From Paracyclopina nana (lineage: Eukaryota; Arthropoda; Copepoda; Cyclopoida; Cyclopettidae), in assembly GCA_019096065.1 (NCBI GenBank), contig JAGUCH010000001.1, forward strand, positions 16,492,001 to 16,556,000: a stretch of 64,000 bases of DNA, read 5' to 3'. This document shows positions 12,501 to 27,000 of the stretch, in pieces. Below the pieces are notes generated by a model. That model was not told the origin of the DNA, ran no database searches, and saw only the letters and a program-made list of their open reading frames with translations. The position numbers and the translations under genes are program-made. How positions within the stretch are numbered: position 1 is the stretch's first letter; every line of letters begins with the position of its first letter.

Positions 12501-12795
12501 CATAATTTCTCCTCAGAAGCAGTTGGAATACTTATATAAATAATGAGGCTTACCCCCCTCCCATCTCCTGTTCGAGGAAAGGCTGCAGGTTGGAATCGAG
12601 CTCATTTTCGAGAGTCAGCAAATGATCCACATTATGAAGTGGTGAGGAGCGTTTGTCCAAACTCTGCGCGATATTAATGCTATTTTTAAGCATCTATGAA
12701 TATATCTAAAATTTGGCTTAGTCACATACGTGAGTTGGTGACGAAGAAGCTGCATTTATCAAGGCAATTGAGAGCGTGGTGACGAAGAGAAGCAT
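9507..12795 (-). CDS. Secreted four-repeat precursor with KR cleavage sites
   Basis: Six exons join in phase on the minus strand: 12795-12730, 12663-12554, 12156-11899, 11152-10976, 10738-10375, 9701-9507, giving 389 residues. Residues 1-18 are a signal peptide (MLLFVTTLSIALINAA). Four repeats follow, each holding V-S-[YL]-P-Q-Y and then an LQEKV-type helix; the better-preserved ones end with a Pro-Gln/Thr-Trp/Tyr segment and SLxxLLP. Each is preceded by a dibasic site: RSKR (61-64), AKR (148-150), EKR (237-239), AKR (313-315); another KR is at 26-27. Cutting there would release four peptides of about 84, 87, 74 and 74 residues that start APFNVDF, SPFTVQF, SGVEFNG and AATMDFNG. There are no cysteines. 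I do not recognise the family. A prohormone or secreted helical-repeat protein is inferred from the layout. A TATA/initiator pair lies upstream, and introns hold MITEs. Confidence 0.82.
10020..10305. repeat. Diverged intronic copy of the 6040-6465 element interior
   Basis: Inside intron 5 of the repeat-precursor gene. Shared blocks in the same order with 6040-6465 include GGTAAATTCAAAT versus GGGAAATTCAAAT, TTTTTCGTCA followed by AAGCCC, GTGTAGAAGTACAGCTGA versus TTGTAGAAGCACAGCTG, and a closing GTCACCTTA...GATCATCTTG. The AAAGAGCTGAC ends are not preserved here. Confidence 0.6.
11683..11866. mobile_element. MITE, AAAGAGCTGAC family (copy 6, intronic)
   Basis: The ends are AAACAAAGAGCTGAAAACGC and GGCTGTCAGCTCTTTGTTTT followed by TAGGCCTTT. 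It is 184 bp long, in intron 3 of the repeat-precursor gene. Confidence 0.7.
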
Positions 12796-12840
12796 GGCCT
12801 CAGTGTTTTTCGGGTCGGTTCGCGTTCGAGGCCGTTTTTC

Positions 12841-12877
12841 TACTGAGGCCGCCTAACGGCGATCCATTCATATTTAT
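12841..12877 (-). promoter_or_regulatory. TATA box and initiator of the repeat-precursor gene
   Basis: On the minus strand, ATAAATA (12877-12871) is followed about 31 nt downstream by the arthropod-type initiator TCAGTA (12846-12841). Transcription from there gives a 5' UTR of about 50 nt before the ATG at 12795, which supports that start codon. Confidence 0.6.
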
Positions 12878-13760
12878 GCCGATTGGAGAGGAGCCGTACG
12901 TGTGTGAGTTTTACGTATGCGAGGCCGCGAGAAGAGCACCAGCCTCACTCTCCTACCATGAACAATATGGGACATTCAACATGTCAGACCTGAAACCTAA
13001 AAGATACTACCAGCATTTTAGCCTTTTAAATATAGCTTTTTTCAGGTACTTGTACCTTCATGCATTTACGTGCTGTAAGGAAGGTTTTTTGACAATAAAT
13101 GGGACGCATTTGAGAGCCCTTAAAAATAATGCTAAATGTCACAATTATTGATGAATGGACACTATTTTGGAAAGTTCTTTTCCTACTTCTTATGATTGTA
13201 AGAAATCCGCGCAGATGCCTTTTAATAATGAAAAAGCCAACTTGAATGCAATGGCTGTCGCATTTAAGATAGCGCGTTCCTAATTCCAATTTGCTGCTCT
13301 ATATATCTGCGTTTGCACACCGAGCGTCTAATGCCAGTAATTCAGTCGTGTTATTGACGTACATTGCATGATCGATGTCATCAAAAGACTCAATTATTAC
13401 CAGCTTGGCTGTCGATGTACAAAAATAGGAACACTATTATTTTCTTTGGAGACGAGCAAACAAAGTCAAGGCAGCAATTTTGAAGCTTTTGACGGCCTTT
13501 GAGCTTCACTTTTCGCTTTTTCTTCAGCTCCTGCGATTTGAACGTTTCACTTTGGTAGTGATGAGAAAATCCATGGCACTCTAGAGTTCAACTCATCATG
13601 ATCAGAATTTAAATCTCCAAAGGCAAATCAGAGTCTATTTTCGCTGTTCAAAACTTGCCGCGTTTCACGACAGCAGCAATTCATATAGTTTGCAATAAAT
13701 ACTGAGCCTTCAGCCAATTGTGAGTGCTTTTATTGCTTCATTGCAGGAAAATCACTTAGT
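12878..13760. other. Intergenic between divergent genes
   Basis: This lies between the promoter of the minus-strand precursor and the plus-strand secernin. A splice-acceptor-like CATTGCAG ends at 13746, 14 nt before the secernin ATG, so a non-coding first secernin exon probably lies in this stretch. No coding gene was recognised. Confidence 0.5.
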
Positions 13761-16546
<2,786 letters not shown>

Positions 16547-16758
16547 TGATCCTAAACCATTACCAACTTTGCTCCACTGTGTGCAGCATTGAGTACCTTT
16601 TGCGTCACGCCACCATTCCTTACACTGTATAAATGTTGCGAAGTACATAAGAAGTCAAAGTTTGGCTAAAAGCTTTTCTTTACTTTTCCACTTTTGGGGA
16701 AAGGCTTGCAAGCAATCGATTTCTCAAAAAGAGCACCTGTTGTGCCAAATTACTGCTA

Positions 16759-17992
16759 CTACATCTCATAGGTAAACTGCAAGTCTGAGCCTTCGAGTCC
16801 CTTTCCCTCCCATTCTTCAAACTTTGCAACCAAATCTGATTTGAAGTGGTTCTTCCAGTCACCAGTGTGTCCTTTTCGCATGAATGTTATCTCCTCGTTT
16901 TCGTCCTTTCCAAGGGCTTGCCTGCATTCCTGGAAATTGAGTGATGTAGATTTATGGCATGGTGAGTCAAAAGTGCAATGATGAAGTACCTTCAATAAGT
17001 CAGCCTTGTTGACTGCTGCATTACTTTTCATTTTGTCAAAAGACAAATGATCCAGAAAAGCCTCCATCTCTCCTTGGGTTCCGGGTAGAGGTTTTCCTAG
17101 GAAGGAAGCCACTTTTGAGACGACCGATGGCAGGTCTGCTTTCATTTCCTCATAAGTGACGAAGCAGACATTGGGCAAATGGCGTTGATGCCAATAGCTC
17201 AAGACATGCACAAAAAAGGGTGAGTAATATCCGACCATGTCATTTAGCATGCTCTCAGCAAAATCCTCGAAAGAGCCAGTGTAGCCGTCAGAAACTCTTA
17301 GGAAATTGTAGTAGGATACACAAGTGTCTCTCGGGTTACGCGTCACATAGACAACCTACAGAAAACTGAATGTAGCTTACAATCAACGGAATACATTGTG
17401 ATATAAATACTTTAGGTTTTGCCATGTGAACTGTTTTTGGGAGCATGTCAAATGACAAATGGGTTTTTATGAGTCTTGGAGATTCCATTGATGCCACAAT
17501 TTCTAGTGAGTTCATTGGAGCATTTTCCATAAGAGCTGAAACTCTTGAAACTATGTATTTTTATACCTATCCATATTGCATAGCTCAGACTGAGCCACGT
17601 GGCTTTATCTTACTCAAAATATGGCATTCTTTCTTCCTGATTCTTCTCCTTGGCAGCTGAGAAGTCATAATTGTTCATGATGCACCAAACCATTTCTAGA
17701 GTCCATGTGGTTCCTAAAATTTCCAGAGAAGAAAAATTTCCTCAGCCTGAATAAATGTGAGTCAATTATTACCACACTTTGGAAAGCTGGCTATCCAAAC
17801 ATCGTCTGGTCTGGCAGCAAATTCTCTGATCTGCTTCTCATACTTCAAGATTTCCTTGGGAAAAACTTGGTTGTAGGGCTGCAACTTCACGAATCCATTT
17901 TTTATGGAGCCGAGCTGTTTTGCAAACTTTTCAGCTAGTGGGTCTTTTAGGTCTTCATACGAGACTCCATGCGAGAGCTCAGCACCTTCCAT
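16759..17992 (-). CDS. Cytosolic sulfotransferase A
   Basis: Five exons join in phase: 17992-17773, 17713-17614, 17543-17411, 17355-16990, 16929-16759, giving 329 residues. The PAPS 5'-phosphosulfate loop (SFPKCG then TTWT) is split by intron 1. The catalytic His is in IKTHL, the 3'-phosphate loop is RNPRDTCVSYYNF, and RKGHTGDWKNHF is the C-terminal PAPS/dimer motif. It would transfer sulfate from PAPS to a small hydroxyl or amine acceptor in the cytosol; the acceptor cannot be inferred. A GTG-initiated upstream extension exists but the ATG at 17992 aligns with the start of the neighbouring copy. It is a tandem paralogue of the gene at 18621-19860, with the same exon sizes for exons 1, 2 and 4. 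Confidence 0.93.
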
Positions 17993-18620
17993 TTCTAGCT
18001 CCAGAGTAGTGAATGCCGATAATTTAAGTAGTCTGCTATTATTATCCACTTAAGCTACGATGCTCAGAGCGCGCGTTCCTTTATGATTGGAGCTTTGCTA
18101 AGTGTAATAAGCATGCAATGTTGGATAATGATTTCCCATGATATTCCCCATATGGTTCAGCTGATTGCAGTGCATATTTCCCCCTTCCTTTTTACATGAC
18201 TTTGAATGTTCAATTGGAATTTTGCGCAAAAGTTTGTAGCAGGTCAATTGATGGGGGGATTTATTTCACAATCCAATTAGGCTGTGAAGGCAAAAAATCT
18301 TTGACAAGAAATAGTAGGGTGACCTAGGATACTACCTATTTTTAGAGGGAACAGCCAATATTGTAGGATACCCAAAGCACGATCAGTTATGGGGCCCCTA
18401 GTGCAGTTGACTTTTGTAATCAATCTTTTTTTGCACTTTGCCTGCTTTCGTGATCTGGATAATGCAGCATTACGGGAAATTACGTGATGTTGCATGTGAG
18501 CCTCATTCGTTCCGTAATACACATATTGTATACTATGATATGAATACACTTTTTGGGATGTAAGAAATGATAGTCAGCCATGGAAGAATAATGTTGCCGG
18601 ACGTGCTTTTATTGCCTTTG
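17993..18620. other. Spacer between tandem sulfotransferases
   Basis: This 628-bp AT-rich spacer must contain the promoter of copy A and the 3' UTR of copy B. No repeat, gene or clear TATA/initiator pair was recognised. Confidence 0.5.
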
Positions 18621-19860
18621 TTACACTTCGTAGCAAAACTCCAGGCCTGAGCCTTCGAGGCCCTTTCGCTCCCACTCCTGGAACCTGGCTATAACATCTG
18701 CACTGAAGTGGTTCTTCCAGTCACCTGCTTGGCCTTTTCGCATAAATTTGGCATCCTCTTCTTTTACCTTCAATTTGTCTCCCACAAATTGAATGCATTC
18801 CTGAAAGACAGAAACTAACTCAGGATGCGGCTGATGTTTGAAAACTCACCTTCATAAAGTCATCTTTGTTGACTGCCGCATTTTTCTTCATTTTGTCAAA
18901 CGACAAATGCTCCAGGAAAGCCTCCATCTCTCCTTGGGTTCCGGGTAGAGGTTTTCCTAGGAAGGAAGCCACTTTTGAGACGACCGATGGCAGGTCTGCT
19001 TTCATTTCCTCGTAAGTGATGAAGCAGACATTGGGCAAGTGGCGGCGGTTCCAATAGCTCAAGACATGAACGAGGAAAGGTGCATAGTATCCAGCAATGT
19101 CTTGAAGAAAGCAATCAACAAATTCTTCTTTCATGCCCTGGTAGCCTTCAGCAATTCTTACAAAGTTGTAGAAGGAAACACAAGTGTCCCGAGGGTTTCG
19201 TGTCACATAGATAATCTATTCAAAACTGTTATTTACAAGATGTACCAATTGCTCCATTGAATCATATGGATAATAATACCTTGACGTTGTCCTTGATGAT
19301 TGAAGATGGGAGCATGTCATAGGACAAGTGGGTTTTGATGACTCTCGTCCCTGCCATGTTTGCCACCTTTTCTAGTGAGTCATCAGGAACAATGCCAGTT
19401 TCCGCCTCGGAAATTCCAGAGAGCCTGAGGGAATGCGACAAATCTCAGGATATGCCTGTCGGATTATTACGTGACATATACTCAAAAAAAGGAACTCTGT
19501 CGTCCAAGGTGGATGCCTTGGCTGCCTTGTAGTCATAGCCATTCATGATGCACCAAACCATCTCCTGGGTCCAAGTGGTTCCTGTGGAAATATGAAGCTT
19601 TCTCCTTTAAAAATACCCACATTACCAATATGGTACATACCACATTTGGGAAAACTGGCTACCCAGACATCATCAACTTTGGTGGGGAACTCTTTGACCT
19701 TTTTCTCAAAATTCAAGTAATACCTTGGCATTACCTGGTTATAGGGCTGGAGTCGTACAAAGCCCTGGCTCATGGTGAGCATATGCTCCTTGAATTTCTC
19801 ATAGAGAGGACCAGAGAGTTCCTCATATGTGACACCTTCAGACAGTTCAATTTCAGCCAT
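18621..19860 (-). CDS. Cytosolic sulfotransferase B
   Basis: Five exons join in phase: 19860-19641, 19581-19482, 19424-19280, 19215-18850, 18800-18621, giving 336 residues. It has the same motifs as copy A: SFPKCG/TTWTQE PAPS loop split by intron 1, IKTHLSYD with the catalytic His, RNPRDTCVSFYNF, and RKGQAGDWKNHF near the end. Exons 1 (220 nt), 2 (100 nt) and 4 (366 nt) equal those of copy A in length, so the pair arose by tandem duplication. About 90 bp of exon 4 are identical to copy A while flanking coding sequence differs, which suggests gene conversion. The substrate is unknown. Confidence 0.93.
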
Positions 19861-20456
19861 GTTCTTTTTTCTAATCCCCTTTTGAACAGAGTTATGAGCG
19901 TGAGCACTAGCAGCAGCTGTAAAAAAACTGTGTGTACTGTGTCAATCATGATTGCATTACAGTGTAATAGAGATAGAACGTCTGCAGTGACTTTGTGTAC
20001 AAATCCAGTCTACATAGCATATGTGTACGTACAGAATGCATATTGAAGCAAGTAGAAATCGTATAGTATAAAGAGCAGATATGGATGGAGCTTCATAACT
20101 GACAGGCTTGGTTTTTTTGCATCCATTCAATTAACGAAATGGAAAAAACTAAAAAAAACATGGCTCAGGCAAAAACCACCGTAAGGAAAATAATATTTAC
20201 TTCCAATTCATAACTATAGGAGTTGCTATATTTTTTGCAACAAATCATTGTGACTTTAGAGGATTTCTAAAAAGAAAGAGCTATAAAAGTTTACATCATT
20301 TGCAATATGGATGAAATCATGAAATATTGAGGCGAAACTTAATTAATTTTATGCGTTTATAAAACAGAAAATATATGCTCTTTCAATCAAGGAATCAACA
20401 AACAACAATGAATGCCAAGGTATATTCGTAATGCACAACATTTTTAGTTTATTGCC
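19861..20456. other. Intergenic, nothing recognised
   Basis: AT-rich sequence between the 5' end of sulfotransferase B and the 3' end of the lectin/PAN gene, both on the minus strand. No gene or repeat was recognised. Confidence 0.5.
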
Positions 20457-22854
20457 TTAATTGCCAAAGAATATCCTGCTCGACGTTCCTGCATTCAAAG
20501 GCTCACGGCTGTAACATCTTTTGCCTTGATCAGCTGGGCAAATATTGGACCTCTCGTTGATGAGTCCAGTTCCCACCAAGTCAATGAAATCTTGGTCGTA
20601 GTAATCTGGAGCCAATTCAACGCACTCGCAAAATCCATACTGGTCAATGGGTTGTTGCTTGCAGGGCTCATCCACAACTGATCCAGATACGGTTCCAGGC
20701 TCGAGCCTTGGCACCCAAATGGCAGAAGCCTTCAAAAGGCAGTCTTGCGAAGATCCCAACCAAACGTAATACTGGCACTGGGATTCATTGCTGCAGAATT
20801 GCTTGCATTCCTCCACAGAGTTGACGGAATTAATCTCCCGGAATTGATCTCCTTCATTATAGTTGATGTCATAATCCACGCAAGGAACGCCTTTCCTATA
20901 TTGAGAATCATCTGTTATTATTGGTTGGGTCACCACAGAATTTCTTTCCGGAATGGCACATCTGTTGACATGCTCATTTGGACACTCTGCACTCTTGCCT
21001 TGGATCCCATCAAAAGAGTCCTCGTCATCATCAGCTTCAAAGCTTTCCTCATTATTGGCAATACGACCATCAATCAAGCTTGTTGCTTGACCTGGTCTTC
21101 TCCTCTTGCCATTACTATTTCTCTTCTTTGCTGCTTGCACTTGAGTGCAACTGCACTCCGACATGAGGCTTAAATCAGCATTCCTGCATTCTCCATCCAC
21201 GGAGCCTGGAAGCAAATTAAGTTTGAATTTCAACATTGGAAGAGCAATTCTTCAATGCAAAGAGCTGAAATTCAAAATTCTTCAATTTTTATTTTTTTTC
21301 AGAAAATTCGGAGCCAAATTCTTCATTACAATCCAAATTGGCATATATATCTAGCTGATTTTTTGAATGTGAGCTCTTTGTTTTCAGAGGAGTTTATCTA
21401 AAGGAAAATTTGATCATAATCATACCTGAAGTTGCACGTTTCGAGGAAAACACCCTGAAATCATGGGAATTTCTAAGCAAGCACCGATTTCTATTCCGCC
21501 TTTTGGCACTGGCAAACGTGAAGAATTTGCAGCCATTTTCCTCCAGACATCGACTGCGGCACTCTTCCATGGAATCGAGGCCACTGATGACCACAGACTC
21601 GTCCCCACCGGAATATTCAGCTCCGTACTCAATGCAATAATCCGTGGTCAATTGGGATTTGCTGTTGGGGTCATTTGGAGCCTTGCACCCATTGAGCATC
21701 GTTCCGGACACGGCATTGGGTTTCTGCCTCCGGAATCCGGACGTCAATATGCCATTGGTCAACCTGCACTTATTATTCGCGGATTTCCTCTTCTGCGTCC
21801 AGATCCAGTAGAGGCATTCCGGATTTTCCGCGCACATCTCTTGGCACAACGCGGCGGATTCCACGCTGAAGATGTTGTTCAAAATGTTCCGTTTCAGCGC
21901 TTTATACTTGACGCCCTCATCGTAGCATTGAACGTCATCATTGAGCGCCGGTTCCTCGTCGCTTTTATCGGCCTCCGTCTCATTGGGGTCATTGACCTCA
22001 TCATTATTAGCCATTTGCCCATCGGCGTCCGGAACAACAACAAGGTTTTGATTTCGCTCGTTTTCCGCCGCCGAGTCACTAATTTTGCTTTTCTGGCACA
22101 GCGGCTTGAAAACGTAGGAGCCGTCCGTGGTGGTTTTGCAGTGCCAATCGCCCCACCGGAAACTCCCCTTGACCCACATGGTGACGCAGTGCTCGGTGTC
22201 CCCGTTGGGCTCTCCGGATTGGGCGTTCCAATCGCTGAAGGTCATGCGCACCCCGCTGTAGCTCCACACCCACGTGCTGGCCCCGCAAACCATTTCCCAG
22301 CCGCCCGTTTCGGGGCATTTCATTCTGACGTAACCGTTACCGTCGCCGGAGTCGTCGGTGAGGCTGTCGTAGTCAATGTTGGCGTCAAACTCCACGCCCG
22401 CCCTTCCGTCCTTGGACGCGCATTTGCACATTTGAGCCTCCCGGAGCCCGGTCCACCAATTGACGTTGGGGTATTGGTAGGCTTGGCCTTTGAGGAAATT
22501 GTTCTCCTCCTCCGACAAGGCCTCGGCCAAAAACCCGCCCTTGTCCACGCAATACTGGTCGGCCTCGAACCACGTCATGGCCGGGGCATCTTTGGCGAAA
22601 TGGTAGGCCTGGTTTGTGTCCGAATTCTCGGCCTCGATCCAGTCCTCGTCAATTTGAACGGCGTTGCCGCCCAAATCGTTACGGGCTTCCGCGGACTGGC
22701 CGAGGCCCAACTGGGCCAATTCCGCGGGGCTGCAGTTCCCAAAAATGAGGCACAAATGGGCGTGCCCCCGACCCGTTAGAGCAAGGCTCAAATAGAGGAA
22801 CAGCGCGAGTTGATGCCTTCGCATCATCTTGAAGTGGACTGACAATTCATGCAT
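20457..22854 (-). CDS. Secreted C-type lectin with three PAN/apple domains
   Basis: Two exons, 22854-21426 and 21205-20457, join in phase to give about 725 residues; the start may instead be the Met at 22827. A signal peptide (hydrophobic run in MRRHQLALFLYLSLALTG) is followed by a C-type lectin-like domain (about residues 75-255; AYHFAKDAPAMTWFEADQYC, WWTGLRE, GEPNGDTEHCVTMW, WHC). The EPN tripeptide before the WND-like position suggests mannose-type sugar preference. An acidic linker follows, then PAN domains with the C-x-C pattern at about residues 310-390, 400-480 and 580-650; the second is split by the intron. A basic, Lys/Arg-rich spacer (KKRNSNGKRRR) separates PAN2 and PAN3. The usual role for such proteins is carbohydrate or protein binding outside the cell, for instance in immunity or matrix. 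The exact ligand is unknown. Confidence 0.9.
21253..21389. mobile_element. MITE, AAAGAGCTGAC family (copy 8, intronic)
   Basis: This short copy of about 137 bp in the single intron of the lectin/PAN gene has ends TGCAAAGAGCTGAAATTC and GTGAGCTCTTTGTTTTC. It makes up most of that 220-bp intron. Confidence 0.6.
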
Positions 22855-23947
22855 GGTTGTTCATCATTTGGGGAATTTTGGCAACGCTCAAAGTGGTTTG
22901 ACCACATTCACAAACTATTCTAGATCGCTGCCGTTGCATAAAGTAGCTGCAAAAACCATTTTAAATCAAAGTTTTGAAGCGTTATGGCGAGACTCGCGAA
23001 ATCGGAAAAACGGCCGTTACGGAGAAACGGTTTTTTAAAAAGCGTCATTGCGTGTTCCGGGCGAAAGCGTTCATGGGCTCACGAGATGCGTACAGGTAGT
23101 GCTCAACTTGCGCGCGAGGTGGCGCCGCCTGTCATTTCGCGGAAGAATTCCTCCGCGCAGTTGCAGTGTTTTGGTCCGTTGGCGTGCGCGTCGGTTGGGG
23201 GCGCATGCGCAGTGCGCCGCTCACGAATCATAGCTGTAGTGTAGTGGGAAAAGTGCTTCTTTCTTAGGTTATTGACGCGGGTGACTGACTGTCTCTCTTA
23301 CTCAATATGGCCGCTTATTTACCTTATATATTTTAAAGTAACTTTTAAAGATATTTCCGCGCGAAAAATGCTCTTTTTTATTGATGATTTCCATTAGGGC
23401 CTTTTTTATATCCGAGAATTTAATTCGAGATGATTTAGTGCTTACCATTGATGTGCTGTGCTCTTAATATTCTTAAATGTGCTTTTATGCTTATACTAGA
23501 ATAACAAACAGTGTGCAATTCTTAATGGTCTTTTCAAACTCGCAATATTGAATGAAAAGGTAATTTATGAATTTAAGTTTCAGTGTTATTGCTTGTTATT
23601 GTGACTGGAATTAGTAAATTATAGCCTATGTGCTGCGAACTGGCCAAATTCAGGATTATTTTTATGACTCAGATGTAGCAGCTTTATTATTAATAAAAAA
23701 CGAGTTCAGGTGATTCACTTGTTTGATGTTTCATCAGCTTTTAAAGGCTCCAACTCATCCGCCATAAAATGACTCACAAAAATGTGGCAGTTGTGTTCGT
23801 AATTTCGTCACTGATAACTTGATATTCAGCCTTTTGCTGCGTCTTGGAGTGAAATCAGTGAGTGAGCTAACCGCGATTTCCATTCCGCATCAATGAAATT
23901 TCACCTAAAAATCAAATTATGCGAAAGCGGCCGACATCGTCAAGGTT
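22855..23947. other. Upstream region of the lectin gene, GC-rich patch
   Basis: 23050-23240 is much richer in GC and CpG than its surroundings (for example GCGCGCGAGGTGGCGCCGCC) and would fit a promoter or CpG-rich 5' exon, in either direction. The rest is AT-rich. No coding gene was recognised. Confidence 0.45.
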
Positions 23948-24019
23948 GCCTCTATAGCTCAGTGGCAGAGCACTGGTCTCGTAAACCAGGGGTCGTGAGT
24001 TCGAATCTCACTGGAGGCA
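23948..24019 (+). tRNA. tRNA-Thr (anticodon CGU)
   Basis: A 72-nt cloverleaf without intron: acceptor stem GCCTCTA pairs with TGGAGGC, the D arm contains TAGCTCAGTGG (box A), the anticodon stem CTGGT/ACCAG encloses the loop CTCGTAA with anticodon CGT, and the T arm has GTTCGAATC (box B). CGU reads ACG threonine codons. A run of seven T follows at once. It stands alone between protein genes. Confidence 0.95.
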
Positions 24020-24026
24020 TTTTTTT
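24020..24026 (+). terminator. RNA polymerase III terminator of tRNA-Thr
   Basis: Seven T residues directly after the tRNA discriminator base. Confidence 0.85.
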
Positions 24027-27000
24027 CCCTTTTTCCCCTTTGTTTGAGTTGCCTATCTAATCCATGGGTTGTTTCCTTTTTTGTGATATCTGCAAACACA
24101 AAAAGGCCATTGCTCACTTCCCTGTCTGCGCAAAAAATGTGTGTCATAGCTGATAACTCGGCATATAATTCGCCGAACTTGCAATAAAATCGAAAAACAA
24201 CAACTTAGCTGATCCAGCAAGTGTTTTTTTCAACAAATGACTTAGGGCAAATGTTTGTCATTTCCAAGTAGCAGAAAGGATGACTATCTAACTGCATTAT
24301 GCATCAACGCTATCGATTTTCTTTGCCAGAAGAGTGGTGTGATATGCAGGAAAGTACCATATATAATAGTACGAGTCTGCTGTTTTTCTGTTACACATGC
24401 TATCATTAACATTAGTTGAATACGTTGAAGCAGCAGTAGTAGCCTTTACGAGCACGTAGGAGTCAGGTAGTTTTACTGTAGAGCAAGAAAAAAGAGCTTA
24501 GCTCAATTTCGGCCGCACTGCAAAGTCAGCTTGGGCCAGGTTTTTCCACTAAGCTACGCCAAGCTGAGCTGGAGAGTATACTATACTGCTTAAGACAGCT
24601 ACTTTTATTGGGACACGAAATCTCTCCATTATTATTGCGCTACGTAGCATAAATGGCTGTTAAATTAACAATCTCCGTACATATTCAGTTTTTAAGAGAC
24701 TTAATGGCGATATTTTGTAAGGTTGGGTTATGCACTACGTCATTGCTGTTATGAAACGGATTTTCTGCGGCGGGCTTACACCAAAATGGCCACTTTTTTC
24801 CGAGGGCTAATCAAGCTGTTCTTGAAGCTTCTTTGCGGACGATTGTGCAACTACTACAGCAGATTTTGTGGGGCTTCGAAACTTTGTTGTGAATTCACTT
24901 GCAGGTTCTCATCTTCATCAGCCTTTTAAAAATAAATCATAATTATATCGAGCGACGACATCTGAATTTTTAACGTCCATACACACTTTTATTTAGCGGG
25001 GCTAAAGGTCACTGTCCGCCCTGATAATGCCTCGAATCAAAGAACTGACTGCAAAATATTTCATAATTACCTTTTACATATAGCCAGATTATGTGGCTTA
25101 TTTTAACATCAACTTTGGATTCTAAATGACACTTTGCTTTCATATAGTTGCGCTGATTATGAAGCTTTTTTCAAGCGGCTGGGTTTAATTTTGAAATTCG
25201 AGTGGTTGTCAATTTTAAAAGCATTTTAGAGCTTTCATTAACTACGGTATTTGAAACCTACTACTTTGGCCCAAAAAGCAAAATATGCGTGAAAAAAGCT
25301 GCAAAGTCTCGTTGCTACCAGATGGCAAATTTGAATTCAGGGCTGGCAGAATTACCAAAATTAAGCTCAACGGATCGTATAATTACTGATTTTCTTGTTC
25401 ATCCTTACTGCACATTTTGTGAAACTACTAGGAAAGCCGTAGAAATAGAATAGCATTGAGTAAATTATGAATAACTTGTGGACTCTTTCATTTCTTCAGA
25501 GGGGCGTGCAAAACCGACCCTATTCTTAGGCCATTGATTGCTTGTACGTAGATACATAAAAAATGCGGCATAAATTAAGCATGGGTATTTTGCGAGAAGA
25601 TTTCAGTTCTTTGATTTTGGGCTTTAGTCTCTGCTTTTTCATGAGATTTTTCTCATTCAGATAAAAAAGTATTGTAAAAGGGAATTGCAGTTGAAACAAC
25701 CTTCAGCTTGCAGCCAACCTAATATTGCTTTTTTCCACTCTTTCTCGTTGATTCTCAAAGAAAGGGCTTGGCAAAAAAGAGGTCTTCAAGGTTTTTCTTT
25801 CAACTCATCAAGAAGTTTTCTGCAGCAATTTCAAAGCATGGAAAATATGAAAAAAATGAAGGCCCCCCTCAATTTGCGTTGAATCGCGCATAATTGCCTT
25901 ATTTTCATATGCTAGAAAGATGGGACCATCACCAAGGGCAAACCTGCTTGGAATATCGATTGGGCCTAATGAACCTTGCACGGTTGAACATGTAGTTCAC
26001 ATTTTCCAATTTACCAATTTGGGTATTACGCAACTGCAGAGAATTCTCAATTTTATTAAGATGTATGACATTTATAATGTCGATGGTATTTAACTGAAAC
26101 TAGCACAACTACTTTTATCATTAGTTATGGTAGCATGGCAAATGCGGCAGCGTTTCCAGATTCCAAAACTAGTGCGCTCGTGACGTCAGAAAGTGTGTGG
26201 CACCGCGCCATTTTAAAAGCCAATTCATGCACTGAAAAATTTTATTGCTCCTGCGGCCAAGGATGAAAAAATTGACCCATTTCGAAAAATGCCATTTCTC
26301 AGAATGAAATACATATGCTATTACAAAGCAAAGTGGATTTAGCATAAATGCACATCAGAAAGAGCCCAAATGCTGCAAAAATAGGTCAAAATTCCTAATT
26401 CCTAAAATACGCTAATATCATAAGGTTTCAACTATTGAACGCAGTTTTTGTAGGCTAAATAGTATCTTTTTCAAGTGAGATGGATCTTTATGATTATGCT
26501 GTTAAATCTTGGCTTAGCCAAGGCCATTTGTGATATTTTTGCACCAAGCAAGGTGATGATGATTTTCTATTGCATCAGCAGCAGTTAAACCACGTATAAG
26601 GTAGCACAGCCCATCAAATCATCACAGGTATACAAAAGGCAAAACCGAGTGGAAATCAGGTGAGGTTCCATTAAAAAAAGCTTCAAATTATGCCTTATAT
26701 TCACTCTGCTGTGCATTTTTGGGACCAATTCTTCATCAACATTTCCGCTTTGAATTCCAGTTCGGACCGGACTTGGCACTGATGCGAAGCACCAGACTTG
26801 GAAAAAAAGTGTTTCGCTTTTGACGTCAAGGAAAAGTGCTCTAAGGTCAATGTTTGTACATGAATGATGATTGGAAGCTCTATTTTCGAATCGTAGCTCC
26901 CAAATGTGTTTGGCCGTCGTCATCACACGCCTGCGAGCCGTGATTTGCAACTTTCGCCTATTTATAACATTTCAGCCAGATAGCCCGCATAAAACGCCAT

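Noticed and set aside
21463-22779. 438-residue open frame antisense to the lectin/PAN gene
   Set aside because: It mirrors the GC-rich coding strand of exon 1; it has no recognisable domain, and the sense strand has signal peptide, lectin and PAN signatures.
25202-25453. 83-residue plus-strand frame
   Set aside because: Lies inside a MITE-like element and has no recognisable domain.
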